Notes: a model not told the origin generated them from the letters alone. DNA of 64,000 nt from Pseudomonadota bacterium (GCA_023423535.1 JAFAFL010000035.1:62001-126000); one strand, 5' to 3'. Counted from the first letter of the stretch, positions 1-9,671 are shown. Made by a program: numbers and translations.

Positions 1-70
1 CGGGGGACCGCTCACGGTGTTGCTGCTCGGGGTCCTCACCGCACTGGTGCCGGTGGTGTGGGCCTTCTGA
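1..70 (+). CDS. C-terminal end of a membrane protein (5' truncated)
   Basis: Only the last 22 codons lie in the window, in the frame starting at base 2, ending GVLTALVPVVWAF and a TGA at 68-70. The residues are almost all hydrophobic, so this is probably a final transmembrane helix. The family cannot be told from this fragment. The kinase gene starts 26 bases downstream on the same strand, so the two may be co-transcribed. Confidence 0.55.
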   Translation, partial: GGPLTVLLLGVLTALVPVVWAF

Positions 71-95
71 GGTTTGCCGAGAGGAGTCGGGTGGG

Positions 96-1496
96 ATGTT
101 CTCGTGGCCGAACAGGCTCCTGTTCCTCTCCTTCGCCGCGGTGGTGGCGAGCTTCTTTGCCGCCAACCACTTCGTGCAGCGCTCGTCGGAGCGGATCAGC
201 GCGCTGGCGGAGCAGATCACCCAGAACACGGGCCCGGGCATCGAGCGGCTCGGCGCGCTGAGGGACTCGGTGCTCGGCGCGGAGCTGCTCCTCGACCGGG
301 TGCTGGAGACGATCCCGCCGCCGAAGGAGGGCCTCGAGCAGCTCGAGAGGGAGACCCGCCACGCGGAGGCGGTGTTGCGCGACTACCTCCTGCTGCCGCC
401 GCTCGCCGGCGAGAGCGCGCTCCGCCGGGAGCTGATCGCGACCTGGCAACACTACGCGCGCACCTCGCAGCACACGCAGGAGGCGCTCCCCCAGCTCGCG
501 GCGGGGCAGGCGCGCAACGAGGAGATCGCTGCCTTCCGGAGCGCCGGCCAGGGCGTGCTCAACGCGGCGAGCGCGATCATCAGCTTCAGCGGCGCCCACG
601 TCCGCGAGGTGGCGGAGGAGATCCACGACAGCCGGCGGCAGACGAACCGGCTGGCGAACGTGCTCAACGCGGCGTGCGGCATCTTCGCCGCGCTGGTGGC
701 GTGGCTCCTCTACAAGGAGAGCGCCGGCCGCCGGAAGATGATCGCCGAGCACTCGGGGATGCTGGAGGCGCGCGCGGAGGAGATGGAGAACTTCGCCGGC
801 AGGGTCGCGCACGACATCCGCAACCCCCTCTCCGCGGCGAGGCTCTCGGCGGAGCTGGCGCTGCGCAAGGCCCATGAGGACGGCCCGCGGGCGTCGATCC
901 AGTCGGCGCTGCGCAGCCTCTCCCGCGCGGACGCGATCATCTCCGCGCTGCTCGACTTCGCGCGCGCAGGCGCGAAGCCGGATCCGGGCGCCCGCGAGGA
1001 CGTCCGCGCGCTCGTGGGCGAGGTGGTGACGGACCTGGGGCCGCAGGCGGAGGAGGTGGGCATCACGCTTCGCGCCGAGCCCGCGCCGGCGGTGCTCGTG
1101 GCCTGCAACCGCGGCGTGTACCTCATCGCGCTGGGGAACTTCGTCCGCAACGCGATGAAGTACATGGGCGAGGGAGGGGAGCGCCGGGTGACGGTCACCG
1201 TGGTGCGCTCCGGCGATACGGTCCGCACCTCGGTGGAGGACACGGGGCCCGGCATCCGGCCGGAGGTCCTCCCGAACCTGTTCACCCCCTATTTTCGCGC
1301 CGACGCCGCGGGACGCGCCGAAGGACTCGGGCTCGGGCTGGCGACGGTGAAGAAGCTCGTGGAGGGCCACGGCGGGAGGGCCGGCGTGGAGAGCACGCTC
1401 GGGCGGGGCAGCACCTTCTTCTTCGAGCTGCCCTACGCCGGCGCCGCGCCGGACGCGCCGGACGCACCCGGAGGAGACCTGCCGGACTTGCGCTGA
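96..1496 (+). CDS. Membrane-bound sensor histidine kinase
   Basis: A 466-residue two-component sensor kinase of the inner membrane. A first membrane helix lies at about residues 8-25, followed by a roughly 165-residue extracytoplasmic helical region, and a second helix at about 190-212. Next come the dimerisation and phosphotransfer helix, with HDIRNPLSAARL carrying the phospho-acceptor His239, and a C-terminal HATPase_c domain with N box (NFVRNAMKY), G1 (VEDTGPGI) and G2 (GLGLGLATVKKL). I see no HAMP domain; the second helix runs almost straight into the kinase core. No response regulator lies next to it, so the partner is upstream of the window or elsewhere. The ligand is unknown. Confidence 0.9.
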   Translation: MFSWPNRLLFLSFAAVVASFFAANHFVQRSSERISALAEQITQNTGPGIERLGALRDSVLGAELLLDRVLETIPPPKEGLEQLERETRHAEAVLRDYLLLPPLAGESALRRELIATWQHYARTSQHTQEALPQLAAGQARNEEIAAFRSAGQGVLNAASAIISFSGAHVREVAEEIHDSRRQTNRLANVLNAACGIFAALVAWLLYKESAGRRKMIAEHSGMLEARAEEMENFAGRVAHDIRNPLSAARLSAELALRKAHEDGPRASIQSALRSLSRADAIISALLDFARAGAKPDPGAREDVRALVGEVVTDLGPQAEEVGITLRAEPAPAVLVACNRGVYLIALGNFVRNAMKYMGEGGERRVTVTVVRSGDTVRTSVEDTGPGIRPEVLPNLFTPYFRADAAGRAEGLGLGLATVKKLVEGHGGRAGVESTLGRGSTFFFELPYAGAAPDAPDAPGGDLPDLR

Positions 1497-1512
1497 AGCC
1501 GAGAGGCCCGGG

Positions 1513-2373
1513 TCAGACGTTGCTCGCGTCCCAGGGCGTGCCCTCGGGCACCGACGCCGCGCTGCGCTTCACGTCATCGTCTCGCCGCGTGACCTCCGCG
1601 CCCACGGTGAAGCAGGTCATGGAGAGGGAACCGTAGGCGAAGCCGTCCACCAGCACGTCGAGCGGCTTCTTCTCCGCCGCGCCCACGCCCGCGACGTAGA
1701 GCAGCGGGATGAAGTGATCCGGGGTGGGGTGCGAGCGCCGGTAGTCGGGGTCCTCGTGCAGCTTCCCCGCGTCCTCCGGCCGTTCGTGGAGCAGCTCGCG
1801 GGCGGTGCGGTCGAAGCGCTCGTTCCAGTCGAAGGCGCCCTGCGGCGAGCGCCAGTCGATCTCGCGCAGGTTGTGGACGAGGTTCCCGCTGCCGACGATG
1901 AGCACGCCCCGCCTGCGCAGGGGCGCGAGCCTCGCGCCGAGCTCCACGTGGAAGTCGTGCGACTGCAGCGCGTTGATGGAGAGCTGCACCACCGGGATGT
2001 CGGCCTTCGGGAACGCGTGCACGAGCACCGACCAGGTCCCGTGGTCGAGCCCCCACGACTCGTCCGCGCCCACCAGCGTCGGCTTTGCGATCTCGGCGAT
2101 CTCGTCGGCCAGTTCGGGCAGCCCCGGCGCCGGGTACTGCAGCTCGAAGAGCGGCTGGGGGAAGCCGTAGAAGTCGTGGATCGTCCGAGGCTTCGACATC
2201 GCGGTGGCGGCGGTCGCGTGGATGTACCAGTGCGCGGACACCACGAGGATCGCGCGCGGCCGCGGGACCGACTCACCGAAGGCGCGCCAGGCGGAGGTGT
2301 ACCGGTTCTCCTCGATCGCGTTCATCGGGCTGCCGTGGCCGAAGAAGGCGGCGGGCATGACGGGATGGCTCAT
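1513..2373 (-). CDS. YgiD/DODA-type extradiol aromatic ring-opening dioxygenase
   Basis: A 286-residue protein of the LigB-like class III extradiol dioxygenase family. These enzymes use one metal ion (Zn or Fe) to open catechol rings; the best known relative is 4,5-DOPA dioxygenase YgiD. Visible family marks are FFGHGSPMNAI near the N terminus, VVSAHWY, and DHGTWSVL, which supply the metal-binding histidines; a later HFIPLLYVAG segment also fits. Length is normal for the family. It converges with the histidine kinase gene with only 16 bases between stops and no clear terminator. The natural substrate cannot be inferred from the neighbours. Confidence 0.88.
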   Translation of the reverse strand: MSHPVMPAAFFGHGSPMNAIEENRYTSAWRAFGESVPRPRAILVVSAHWYIHATAATAMSKPRTIHDFYGFPQPLFELQYPAPGLPELADEIAEIAKPTLVGADESWGLDHGTWSVLVHAFPKADIPVVQLSINALQSHDFHVELGARLAPLRRRGVLIVGSGNLVHNLREIDWRSPQGAFDWNERFDRTARELLHERPEDAGKLHEDPDYRRSHPTPDHFIPLLYVAGVGAAEKKPLDVLVDGFAYGSLSMTCFTVGAEVTRRDDDVKRSAASVPEGTPWDASNV

Positions 2374-2845
2374 CTCTCTTCGCTCCTGCGCTGTGCCTGC
2401 GCGCTTCTAGAAACCAAAGGTCATGCTGCCGAAGACCGCCGCGCGCGCAGCGGCACCGGCCGGCCGGAATCCTCGCCGGTCTGCGAGGACACCCTGAAGC
2501 GCAGGTCGCGCGTTCGCATGGCGAGGAGCATCGGCGCAGAGGGGAGGGCCGCGCAGTTCCGGTGCAGGGCTGTGTTGAATGTCGGGCCGAGAACCAGCGG
2601 CTTCGGTCCGGGGCCGAACCATCCGCTGCGCGGTCACAGCGAGGTGTCATTGCCCTCGTTGCCCGGCGCCGCGTCGTCGGGGAAACAGGCCGCATGTCTG
2701 CACTCGCACCCGTGGCGTCCGCGCCTCTGCTCGGCGTCGCCTGCGCATCCGTCGCGCCGTGGATCGTGACCGGTGCTCAGCGCGGTCTTCCTCTCGCGAA
2801 CGTCGCGGCCGCGGTGCCCGCGCTCGTACCCGATCCGTGTCAGCG
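2374..2845. other. 472-base gap with no convincing gene
   Basis: Several frames are open here, as expected at this GC content, but none has recognisable sequence, a good start site and consistent codon use. The only suggestive element is on the minus strand: the 76-codon frame at 2407-2637 ends in AAVFGSMTFGF and a stop. That is the kind of alternating, Phe-terminated ending seen in outer-membrane beta-barrels, so the stretch may hold the decayed end of such a gene. The upstream promoter for the following ctaG gene should also lie here, but I could not pick it out. Confidence 0.4.
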
Positions 2846-3811
2846 ATGAGAGCCACCGCCCTCGTCATCAGCTGCAGCTCACTGCTCTGGCCTGCCGTGA
2901 CCCTCGCGCATGGCGCCGCCCACGCCGACGAGCCCTCGCTCTCCGTCCTCACCGACTGGCGCCCCGACCCCTGGAGCGTCGCGCTGCTCGCGGTCTCCCT
3001 CGCCGTGTACGTGCGAGGGACGCTGCGACTCTCGAAGCGGCGCACCACGGCCGCGCCCACCGGCACGCGTCTTCCGGCGGTGGCGTTCGCGCTCGGCTGG
3101 GTGGCGATGGCGGTGGCGCTGGTCTCGCCGCTGGACACCGCGAGCGACCTGCTCTTCTCCGCGCACATGGGGCAGCACGAGCTGCTGATGGGGGTGGTGG
3201 CCCCGCTCTTCGTCTTCGCGCGGCCCGGTGTGCCGGCCCTGTGGGCGCTGCCCGAGGGCGCGCGCCTCTCCGTCGGCCGCGCGCTGTCGCATCCGCTCGT
3301 TCGCAGCTCGTGGCGAGCCCTCACGCACCCGCTCGTCGCGCTCGTGCTGCACGGCGCGGTGAGGTGGGTGTGGCACGCGCGCCCGCTCTTCGAGGCCGCG
3401 TTGGAGAGCGAGGCGGTGCACGCCTTCCAGCACTTCACCTTCTTCGCCAGCGCAGCCCTCTTCTGGTGGGCGCTGGTGCACGGGCGCTACGGCCGCGCGG
3501 GCTACGGCGTGGGCGTGCTCTACGTGTTCGCCACCGCGCTGCACACCGGCCTGCTGGGGGCGCTGTTCACGTTCGCGGAGACGGTCTGGTACCCCCTCTA
3601 CTCGGAGCGGGCCGCGGCCCACGGGATCGACGCGCACGAGGATCAGGGGCTGGCGGGGCTGATCATGTGGATGCCCGCCGGCGGGCTGCTCGCGCTGCTG
3701 GGTCTGGCGCTCTTCGGCGCGTGGCTGGCCGAGTCGCAGCGCAGGACGGATCGCGCGGCCGCAGCGCGCCTGGCGAAGCTCAAAGACGATGCGCCCGGAG
3801 GGACTCCCTGA
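2846..3811 (+). CDS. ctaG: Cytochrome c oxidase assembly protein, caa3-type CtaG
   Basis: A 321-residue polytopic membrane protein of the caa3_CtaG family, which helps mature the copper site of haem-copper oxidases. The family is distinct from the periplasmic Cox11 type. After a short hydrophobic N-terminal segment and a His-containing HGAAHADE stretch, about seven membrane helices follow. Family marks include FSAHMGQHELLM, VWHARPLF, HAFQHFTFF and the late HEDQGLAGLIMW, whose histidines are likely metal ligands. The frame is open for 89 more codons upstream, but the ATG at 2846 begins the hydrophobic region and is the likely start. No oxidase subunit genes are nearby. Confidence 0.88.
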   Translation: MRATALVISCSSLLWPAVTLAHGAAHADEPSLSVLTDWRPDPWSVALLAVSLAVYVRGTLRLSKRRTTAAPTGTRLPAVAFALGWVAMAVALVSPLDTASDLLFSAHMGQHELLMGVVAPLFVFARPGVPALWALPEGARLSVGRALSHPLVRSSWRALTHPLVALVLHGAVRWVWHARPLFEAALESEAVHAFQHFTFFASAALFWWALVHGRYGRAGYGVGVLYVFATALHTGLLGALFTFAETVWYPLYSERAAAHGIDAHEDQGLAGLIMWMPAGGLLALLGLALFGAWLAESQRRTDRAAAARLAKLKDDAPGGTP

Positions 3812-3928
3812 TGCGCGCCGCGTGGGTCGTCTCCCTCTGCCTGCCGCTGCCGTGCCCTCTTGAACGCGGGTGGCGTTGCATCGGACCGTTGGTGTGGTAC
3901 GAGTCGCCGCCGCAGTCGCAGCCCACGA

Positions 3929-4002
3929 GACCCCGTAGCTCAGTTGGATAGAGCGGCGGTTTCCTAAACCGCAGGCCACAGGTTCGATTCCTGTCGGGGT
4001 CG
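3929..4002 (+). tRNA. tRNA-Arg (anticodon CCU)
   Basis: A complete 74-base cloverleaf. The acceptor stem is GACCCCG at 3929-3935 paired with CGGGGTC at 3995-4001, with discriminator G at 4002. The D arm is TAGCTCAGTTGGATAGAGC, the anticodon stem is GCGGT/ACCGC around loop TTCCTAA with anticodon CCT at 3963-3965, and the T arm contains GGTTCGATTCC. It reads the codon AGG, which is rare in a genome with this base composition. CCA is not encoded; it would be added by the enzyme encoded 39 bases downstream. Confidence 0.97.
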
Positions 4003-4040
4003 CTTCTCCCTTCGCCGCACCTCCTCCGCCACCGCTCGCC

Positions 4041-5294
4041 GTGAACATCCCCGCGCCCGTGATGGAGGTCCTCAGCCGTCTGAAGGAGCGCGGCTTCGAG
4101 GCCTACCTCGTCGGCGGCTGCGTCCGGGACATGGTGCGCGGCAAGGAGCCGAAGGACTTCGATCTGGCCACCAGCGCGCGGCCGGAGGAGGTCCAGGCGT
4201 CCTTCAGGAAGACGATCCCCACCGGGCTCGAGCACGGCACGGTGACGGTGCTCTCGCGCGGCACGCCGGTAGAAGTGACGACCTTCCGCACCGAGGGCGA
4301 GTACCTCGACGCGCGCAGGCCCTCGTCGGTCTCGTTCCACACCGACATCACCGCGGACCTCTCCCGCCGCGACTTCACCATCAACGCGATGGCCTTCGAT
4401 CCCACCGTCGGGCGCATCGTCGATCCCTTCGGCGGTCAGGCGGACATCGCGGCGGGGATCATCCGCTGCGTGGGCACCGCGCAGGATCGCTTCAGCGAGG
4501 ACGGCCTGCGCGCGCTGCGTGCGGTGCGCTTCGCCGCGGTGCTCGGGTTCTCGCTCGATCCCGCCACTGAGGCGGCGATCCCCGCCACGCTGCCGTCGTT
4601 CCGCCGCATCGCGCAGGAGCGCATCCGCGAGGAGTTCACCAAGCTCCTGCTCTCCGACCGCCCGCGCGAGGGTCTCGAACTCCTCCGCCGCACCGGGCTG
4701 CTGGGCACCTTCCTCCCGGAGCTCAGCGCGCCGGCCACGGGCGAAGAGGCATTCCACGCGCTCGCCTCTGCCACCGCCCGAGCGCCACGCGACCCGATGG
4801 AGCTGCGGCTGACCGTGCTCCTCCATCAGACCGGCACGCAGGGCGCGAAGGCGAAAGAGCTCCTCCTCCGGCTGCGCTACCCGTCGAAGACGATCGAGAC
4901 GACCTCCGCGCTCGTCCGCGCGCTCTCCGGCTTCGATCCCCTGGCGCCGCGCACGGATGAGGACCTCCGCCGCTTCCTCGCGAAGCTGACGCCGGCGCTG
5001 GCCGAACCCTTCCTCTCCGTCCTCACCGCGCTGCACGGGGAGGAGGCCACGCGCGAGCTCTCCGGCCGCCTGCGGGGCGTGCTCGCGCAGAACCCGCCGC
5101 TGGACGCGAAGGCGCTGGCGCTGAACGGGACGCGGATCATGGAGGTGCTCGGGGTGGGGCCCTCCCGCATCGTCGGCGAGGCCACGCGGTTCCTCGTGGA
5201 CGAGGTGCTCCGCGAGCCCGAAAGCAACACCAAAGAGGCGCTGGAAACGCGTCTTTTGGCGTGGTCGGCGGCCCAATCCGCAGGCCCGAAATAG
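4041..5294 (+). CDS. cca: CCA tRNA nucleotidyltransferase (class II)
   Basis: A 417-residue class II nucleotidyltransferase that adds or repairs the 3' CCA of tRNAs. The N-terminal pol-beta-like domain shows LVGGCVRDMVRG with the catalytic pair in DFDLATSARP (D39, D41), then RRDFTINAMAFD and GLRALRAVRFA, the ATP/CTP-selecting neck region. The C-terminal part is a helical body without an HD domain. Poly(A) polymerase I is close in sequence, so specificity rests on family resemblance. The start is a GTG at 4041, just ahead of the conserved core. It lies immediately after the tRNA-Arg gene, whose transcript lacks CCA. Confidence 0.88.
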   Translation: MNIPAPVMEVLSRLKERGFEAYLVGGCVRDMVRGKEPKDFDLATSARPEEVQASFRKTIPTGLEHGTVTVLSRGTPVEVTTFRTEGEYLDARRPSSVSFHTDITADLSRRDFTINAMAFDPTVGRIVDPFGGQADIAAGIIRCVGTAQDRFSEDGLRALRAVRFAAVLGFSLDPATEAAIPATLPSFRRIAQERIREEFTKLLLSDRPREGLELLRRTGLLGTFLPELSAPATGEEAFHALASATARAPRDPMELRLTVLLHQTGTQGAKAKELLLRLRYPSKTIETTSALVRALSGFDPLAPRTDEDLRRFLAKLTPALAEPFLSVLTALHGEEATRELSGRLRGVLAQNPPLDAKALALNGTRIMEVLGVGPSRIVGEATRFLVDEVLREPESNTKEALETRLLAWSAAQSAGPK

Positions 5295-5506
5295 TTTTCC
5301 ACAGGTTTTCCCACAGGCCCCCTGCCTACATCCCGAAGCGGGATTCCCGGGCGCTTCCCTCTGGGCGGCTCTCCAGAGTGAAGCTTTTACAAAAGCCCTA
5401 TGAAATCGGGCGGTTATCGAGTCATCTGGACACCCCGCGCGGCCCCCTGCCGGACCCCCTGTCAAGACCTTCGTGGAGGTTTCGACCCTGTGGACAACCT
5501 GTGAGG
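5295..5506. promoter_or_regulatory. AT-richer upstream region of mnmA with paired inverted CACAGG sites
   Basis: This 235-base gap before mnmA holds TTTTCCACA at 5295-5303 followed by TTTTCCCACAGG at 5306-5317. At 5486-5506 the same arrangement appears in inverted orientation (CCCTGTGGACAACCTGTGAGG). Each copy contains a sequence close to a DnaA box (TTNTCCACA). Between them a 14-base palindrome, GCTTTTACAAAAGC, lies at 5383-5396. A DnaA- or other protein-binding control site is an inference. No dnaA or dnaN gene is near, so it is unlikely to be the replication origin. Confidence 0.35.
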
Positions 5507-5529
5507 ATCGCCCCTAGAGAGGAACGCAA

Positions 5530-6581
<1,052 letters not shown>

Positions 6582-6585
<4 letters not shown>

Positions 6586-7358
6586 ACCGGAAGGCAGCGC
6601 TGACGGGCCTCCTCGTGCTCCTCGCGGTCGGCGCGGCCGGCTGCAAGAAGAAGCAGGAGGGCCCGGTGGCGGGGCTTCTGGCCGCGGGCGCACCGCTCTA
6701 CCTGGAGACGAAGAAGGGCGAGAAGCCGCTGGTGGTGGGCTCGCAGCTGAATCCGTCGGATCGGGTGCGCGCCTCCGGTCCGGCGGCGATCGAGTACTTC
6801 GGCGGCGCGGTGGTCTTCCTCGAGAAGGGCGACCGCGTGACCGTGGACGAGACCGACGAGTCGAAGCTCCTCGGCTCGAACCTGCGCGCCCGCGCGTTCC
6901 TGAAGGGCGAGCTGCAGGAGGTGCCGCAGCCCAACCGGATCGTCGCGGCGCGGTATCGCTCGGTGATGTTCACGCCGGAGAACGCCGGGCTCAGCGGGCC
7001 CACGCAGGGCGACTACTTCAAGGCGTTCTTCACGCCGAACGGGATCGAGAAGCTGGGCGGTGGGGTGGCGAAGCACGAGGGCCCTCGCAACGAGCTCCCG
7101 CCTCCGCCGCTCCGCACGAAGGTGCCGCACATCCGCGCCGACGCGCTCGGGCAGGGCGGACACACGCTGGAGGTCCGCAGCGGCTGGGTGGTGGCCGAGA
7201 CGGACGAACTGGTGACCGCGGTGCTCGAGGAGGATCAGACCTTCGACCTCGGGCGCACGGTGCGGCTCGTCGTGCCCTACGACGCGAAGGCGAAGCTCAC
7301 CTTGAAGGACGGGCGCAGGTTCGATCTCAAGGGCCCGTCGGACGTCGCGCTCCGCTGA
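6582..7358 (+). CDS. Lipoprotein with FecR-like region, unknown function
   Basis: A 258-residue predicted lipoprotein. The GTG start at 6582 overlaps the mnmA stop (GTGA) and has GGCGGAGG nine bases upstream; an in-frame TTG three codons earlier is less likely because it sits directly against that GGAGG. The signal peptide ends in AVGAAGC followed by three lysines, which suggests lipidation, although Ala instead of Leu at -3 is less usual. Residues about 35-90 (GSQLNPSDRVRASG, IEYFGGAVVFLEKGDRVTV) resemble FecR-type beta-sandwich domains often found in myxobacterial cell-envelope proteins, and a similar VRSGWVVAETDELVTAV element follows near residue 195. Its function is unknown. Confidence 0.75.
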
Positions 7359-7378
7359 GCGGACCGCTGAGCGTTCCG

Positions 7379-7405
7379 TTGACTCCAAAGCAGTTGTGTT
7401 AGCGT
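7379..7405 (+). promoter_or_regulatory. Candidate sigma-70-type promoter for the haem lipoprotein gene
   Basis: TTGACT at 7379-7384 and TAGCGT at 7400-7405, separated by 15 bases, in the gap between two coding regions. The -10 fits the TAnnnT form seen at several other starts in this window. Transcription would begin near 7412, ahead of a CGGAGG ribosome site at 7418-7423. The short spacer lowers confidence. Confidence 0.35.
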
Positions 7406-7427
7406 CCCCCGCTCTCCGGAGGGGCAG

Positions 7428-8015
7428 ATGCACGTCGGGAAGTTCGCGAAGGCGCTGGCGCTGGCTGTGTTCGCGGTGGCTGCTGCAGGTTCGATCGGCG
7501 GTTGCGGTACGCCGGAGGATCCGGAGACCGACGGCGGCGTCGAGACCGATGCGGGCATCCAGACGGATGCCGGCGGCAACGACACGGACGCTGGCACCAA
7601 CGGAGACGACGCGGGCACCGGCGATGCGGGCATGACGGGCGACGCCGGGATGATGACCGACGCCGGGATGATGTCGGACGCCGGCATGATCACCGACGCG
7701 GGCATGACCACCGTCAGCTACGCGAACGACGTGCAGCCGATCTTCAACCAGCGCTGCACCTCGTGCCATCCGGGGCAGGGCCAGTTCACGCTCGCCCAGG
7801 GCAGCTCCTACGCGCAGCTGGTGAACCGGAAGATGACCGGCTCGTGCTCGAGCCTCAACCGCGTGACGCCGGGACAGCCGGAGAACAGCGGACTCTTCCG
7901 GAAGATCAGCGGCACCACCTGCGGCGCCCGCATGCCGTCCTCGGGAAATCCGCTGACCGCGGCGCAGATGACGACCATCCAGAACTGGATCGCCCAGGGC
8001 GCGCTGAACAACTAG
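7428..8015 (+). CDS. Secreted lipoprotein with DAG-repeat linker and c-type haem motif
   Basis: A 195-residue lipoprotein. The signal peptide ends in a GSIGGC lipobox. It is followed by an extended linker of about 70 residues built from repeated DAG, TDAG and MTDAG units, a style common in myxobacterial surface proteins. The C-terminal domain begins with YANDVQPIFNQRC and has one haem-binding motif, CTSCH (Cys110, Cys113, His114). Two further cysteines (GSCSS, TTCGARMPS) and a late Met (ARMPSSGNPL) follow, as in the cytochrome c-like domains found in planctomycete and myxobacterial secreted proteins. A CGGAGG site precedes the ATG. The electron partner is unknown. Confidence 0.82.
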   Translation: MHVGKFAKALALAVFAVAAAGSIGGCGTPEDPETDGGVETDAGIQTDAGGNDTDAGTNGDDAGTGDAGMTGDAGMMTDAGMMSDAGMITDAGMTTVSYANDVQPIFNQRCTSCHPGQGQFTLAQGSSYAQLVNRKMTGSCSSLNRVTPGQPENSGLFRKISGTTCGARMPSSGNPLTAAQMTTIQNWIAQGALNN

Positions 8016-8048
8016 CGCGGCCGTTTGCGCGCGGGAGAGGGAGACACG

Positions 8049-8477
8049 GTGACGAAGAGCGAGCTCATCGAACGCATCGCCGAGCGTTTGCCGCACCTCC
8101 CGCGCCAGAAGCTGGAGCGCCTGGTGAACGGGGTGTTCGACTCGATGATCGGCGCGCTGCGAGGCGAGGAGCGGATCGAGATCCGTGGCTTCGGCTCGTT
8201 TGCCCTGCGCGTGCGAGAGCCTCGCGAGGCGCGCAACCCGCGCACGGGCGAGAAGGTGCTCGTGCCGCGCCGGCTCACGCCCTGCTTCACGCCGGGCAAG
8301 GAGCTGCGCGACCGGTTGAACCCGCCTGAACCTGCCGCGCCCGCGGTGCAGCTCGCGCAGGAGGCCATCGCTCGCGCGCCCGAGGCCTCGGCGACGCGTC
8401 CGCCCCAGCCGGACGACGCCGCGGTCCCCAACGCCTCCGAGGACGCGGCGCCTCTGGCCGTCGTCGCGGGGACCTGA
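8049..8477 (+). CDS. HU/IHF-family DNA-binding protein with Ala/Pro-rich tail
   Basis: A 142-residue histone-like protein. Residues 1-93 form a complete HU/IHF fold: MTKSELIERIAERLPHL, the core GEERIEIRGFGSFALR, and the DNA-intercalating arm with REARNPRTGEKVLVP. The RNPRTGE arm and the position beside lapB fit the IHF beta subunit, since ihfB and lapB are also close neighbours in Escherichia coli. The last 50 or so residues are an Ala-, Pro- and acid-rich extension not found in typical IHF-beta (about 95 residues). The start is the GTG at 8049, with a purine-rich GGGAGAGGGAG upstream. Confidence 0.85.
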   Translation: MTKSELIERIAERLPHLPRQKLERLVNGVFDSMIGALRGEERIEIRGFGSFALRVREPREARNPRTGEKVLVPRRLTPCFTPGKELRDRLNPPEPAAPAVQLAQEAIARAPEASATRPPQPDDAAVPNASEDAAPLAVVAGT

Positions 8478-8492
8478 GAGGACGGACGGGCC

Positions 8493-9671
8493 GTGGTGCC
8501 GGGGGACACGCTCGAGACCGCGCTGGCGGTCACCGCGCTGGTGGCGCTCGCCGCGCTGGTCTTCGTGCTCTCGCGCAAGGGCCGCACCGAAGACCGCGCG
8601 CGCGCCTATCTGGCGGGCGTGACCTACGTGCTCACCGACGATGCGGACGCCGCCATCGCCGAACTCTCCCGCGCCGCGCAGCTCTCGTCGCAGACGCTGG
8701 AGACGTACTTCGCGCTGGGCGCGCTCTTCAGCCGGAAGGGCGATCACGCGCGCGCGATCAGGCTCTACCAGAACATGCTCTCGCGGCCCGCGCTGTCCCC
8801 CGAGGTGCGCCGGCGGGTGATGCTCGCGCTCGGGCAGGACTTCCGGCGCAGCGGCCTGCACGACAAGGCGACGGAAACGCTGAACAAGCTGCTCGCATTG
8901 GAGCCGGACGCAGCCGAAGCCGTCACCGCGCTCCGCCAGCTGCACGAGGAGTGTGGCGATCACTTCCGCGCCGCCGAGCTGCAGGCGCGGCTGGTGGAGC
9001 GGACGGGGGAGGGGAAGGAGATCCTCGCGCACCTGCTCGCCGCGCACGCGAAGGGCCTGTGCCGCGCCGAGCCCTCCGAGGCCGTCGCGGTGGCCCGCCG
9101 CGCGCACGAGCTGTGGCCGTCCGGTGCGCACCCGCTGCACGTGCTCGCGCACGCCCTGATGTCCCAAGGCAACGCGCGCGAGGCCGCCGACCCGCTGCAG
9201 CGGGCCCTGTCGCTGGAGCCGGAGCTCGCGCCGGGGTCTGCAGCGCTGCTGCTCGCCGCGCTGGGACCGGCGGAGACGATCGCATTCCTCGAGGCCCGGC
9301 TCGCCTCACCGGACGAAGGCGCCGCGGCCTATGCCCTGGCGCTGGCGCGGTGCCACCGGGAGCTGGGCAGAACGGAGGAGGCGATAGGGCTGTTGCGCCG
9401 GGTGATGGAGGCGCGGCCCTGGCGGTGGGATGCGCGCCGGGAGCTGGGCGCGCTGCTGCTCGCGCAGGATCGGTCGGCCGAGCTGAGGGTGGAGTACGAG
9501 GACCTGCTCAACCGGCTCGGCGATCCGGTGATGGGCTTTGCCTGCGGTCACTGCGCGCAGAAGCTTCCCGAGCACGCCTTCCGTTGTCCCGCCTGTGGTT
9601 CGTGGGACTCCGTTCGCCGCGAGCCGCCCCGCGCCAGCCTCACGCCGGTGCCGCCCTCCGCCGCTGCCTGA
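8493..9671 (+). CDS. lapB: LapB-like TPR protein with C-terminal rubredoxin-type zinc ribbon
   Basis: A 392-residue protein with the full architecture of lipopolysaccharide assembly protein B (YciM). It has one N-terminal membrane helix (about residues 8-26, ending LSRKGR), a string of TPR repeats (for example LETYFALGALFSRKGDHARAI), and a C-terminal metal site CGHC (from Cys351) paired with CPAC. In E. coli LapB works with FtsH to control LpxC turnover and so the LPS supply. The gene follows the IHF-like gene by 15 bases; a lapA gene, present between these in E. coli, is absent here. The start is a GTG. Confidence 0.85.
   Translation: MVPGDTLETALAVTALVALAALVFVLSRKGRTEDRARAYLAGVTYVLTDDADAAIAELSRAAQLSSQTLETYFALGALFSRKGDHARAIRLYQNMLSRPALSPEVRRRVMLALGQDFRRSGLHDKATETLNKLLALEPDAAEAVTALRQLHEECGDHFRAAELQARLVERTGEGKEILAHLLAAHAKGLCRAEPSEAVAVARRAHELWPSGAHPLHVLAHALMSQGNAREAADPLQRALSLEPELAPGSAALLLAALGPAETIAFLEARLASPDEGAAAYALALARCHRELGRTEEAIGLLRRVMEARPWRWDARRELGALLLAQDRSAELRVEYEDLLNRLGDPVMGFACGHCAQKLPEHAFRCPACGSWDSVRREPPRASLTPVPPSAAA

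Noticed and set aside
3811..3951. 46-codon frame overlapping the ctaG stop by ATGA, beginning like a signal peptide
   Set aside because: It runs into the tRNA-Arg gene, has no recognisable content after the first 15 residues and would overlap a functional RNA.
5295..5529. Replication origin
   Set aside because: Only a few DnaA-box-like sites are present and no dnaA, dnaN, gidA or parAB gene is near.
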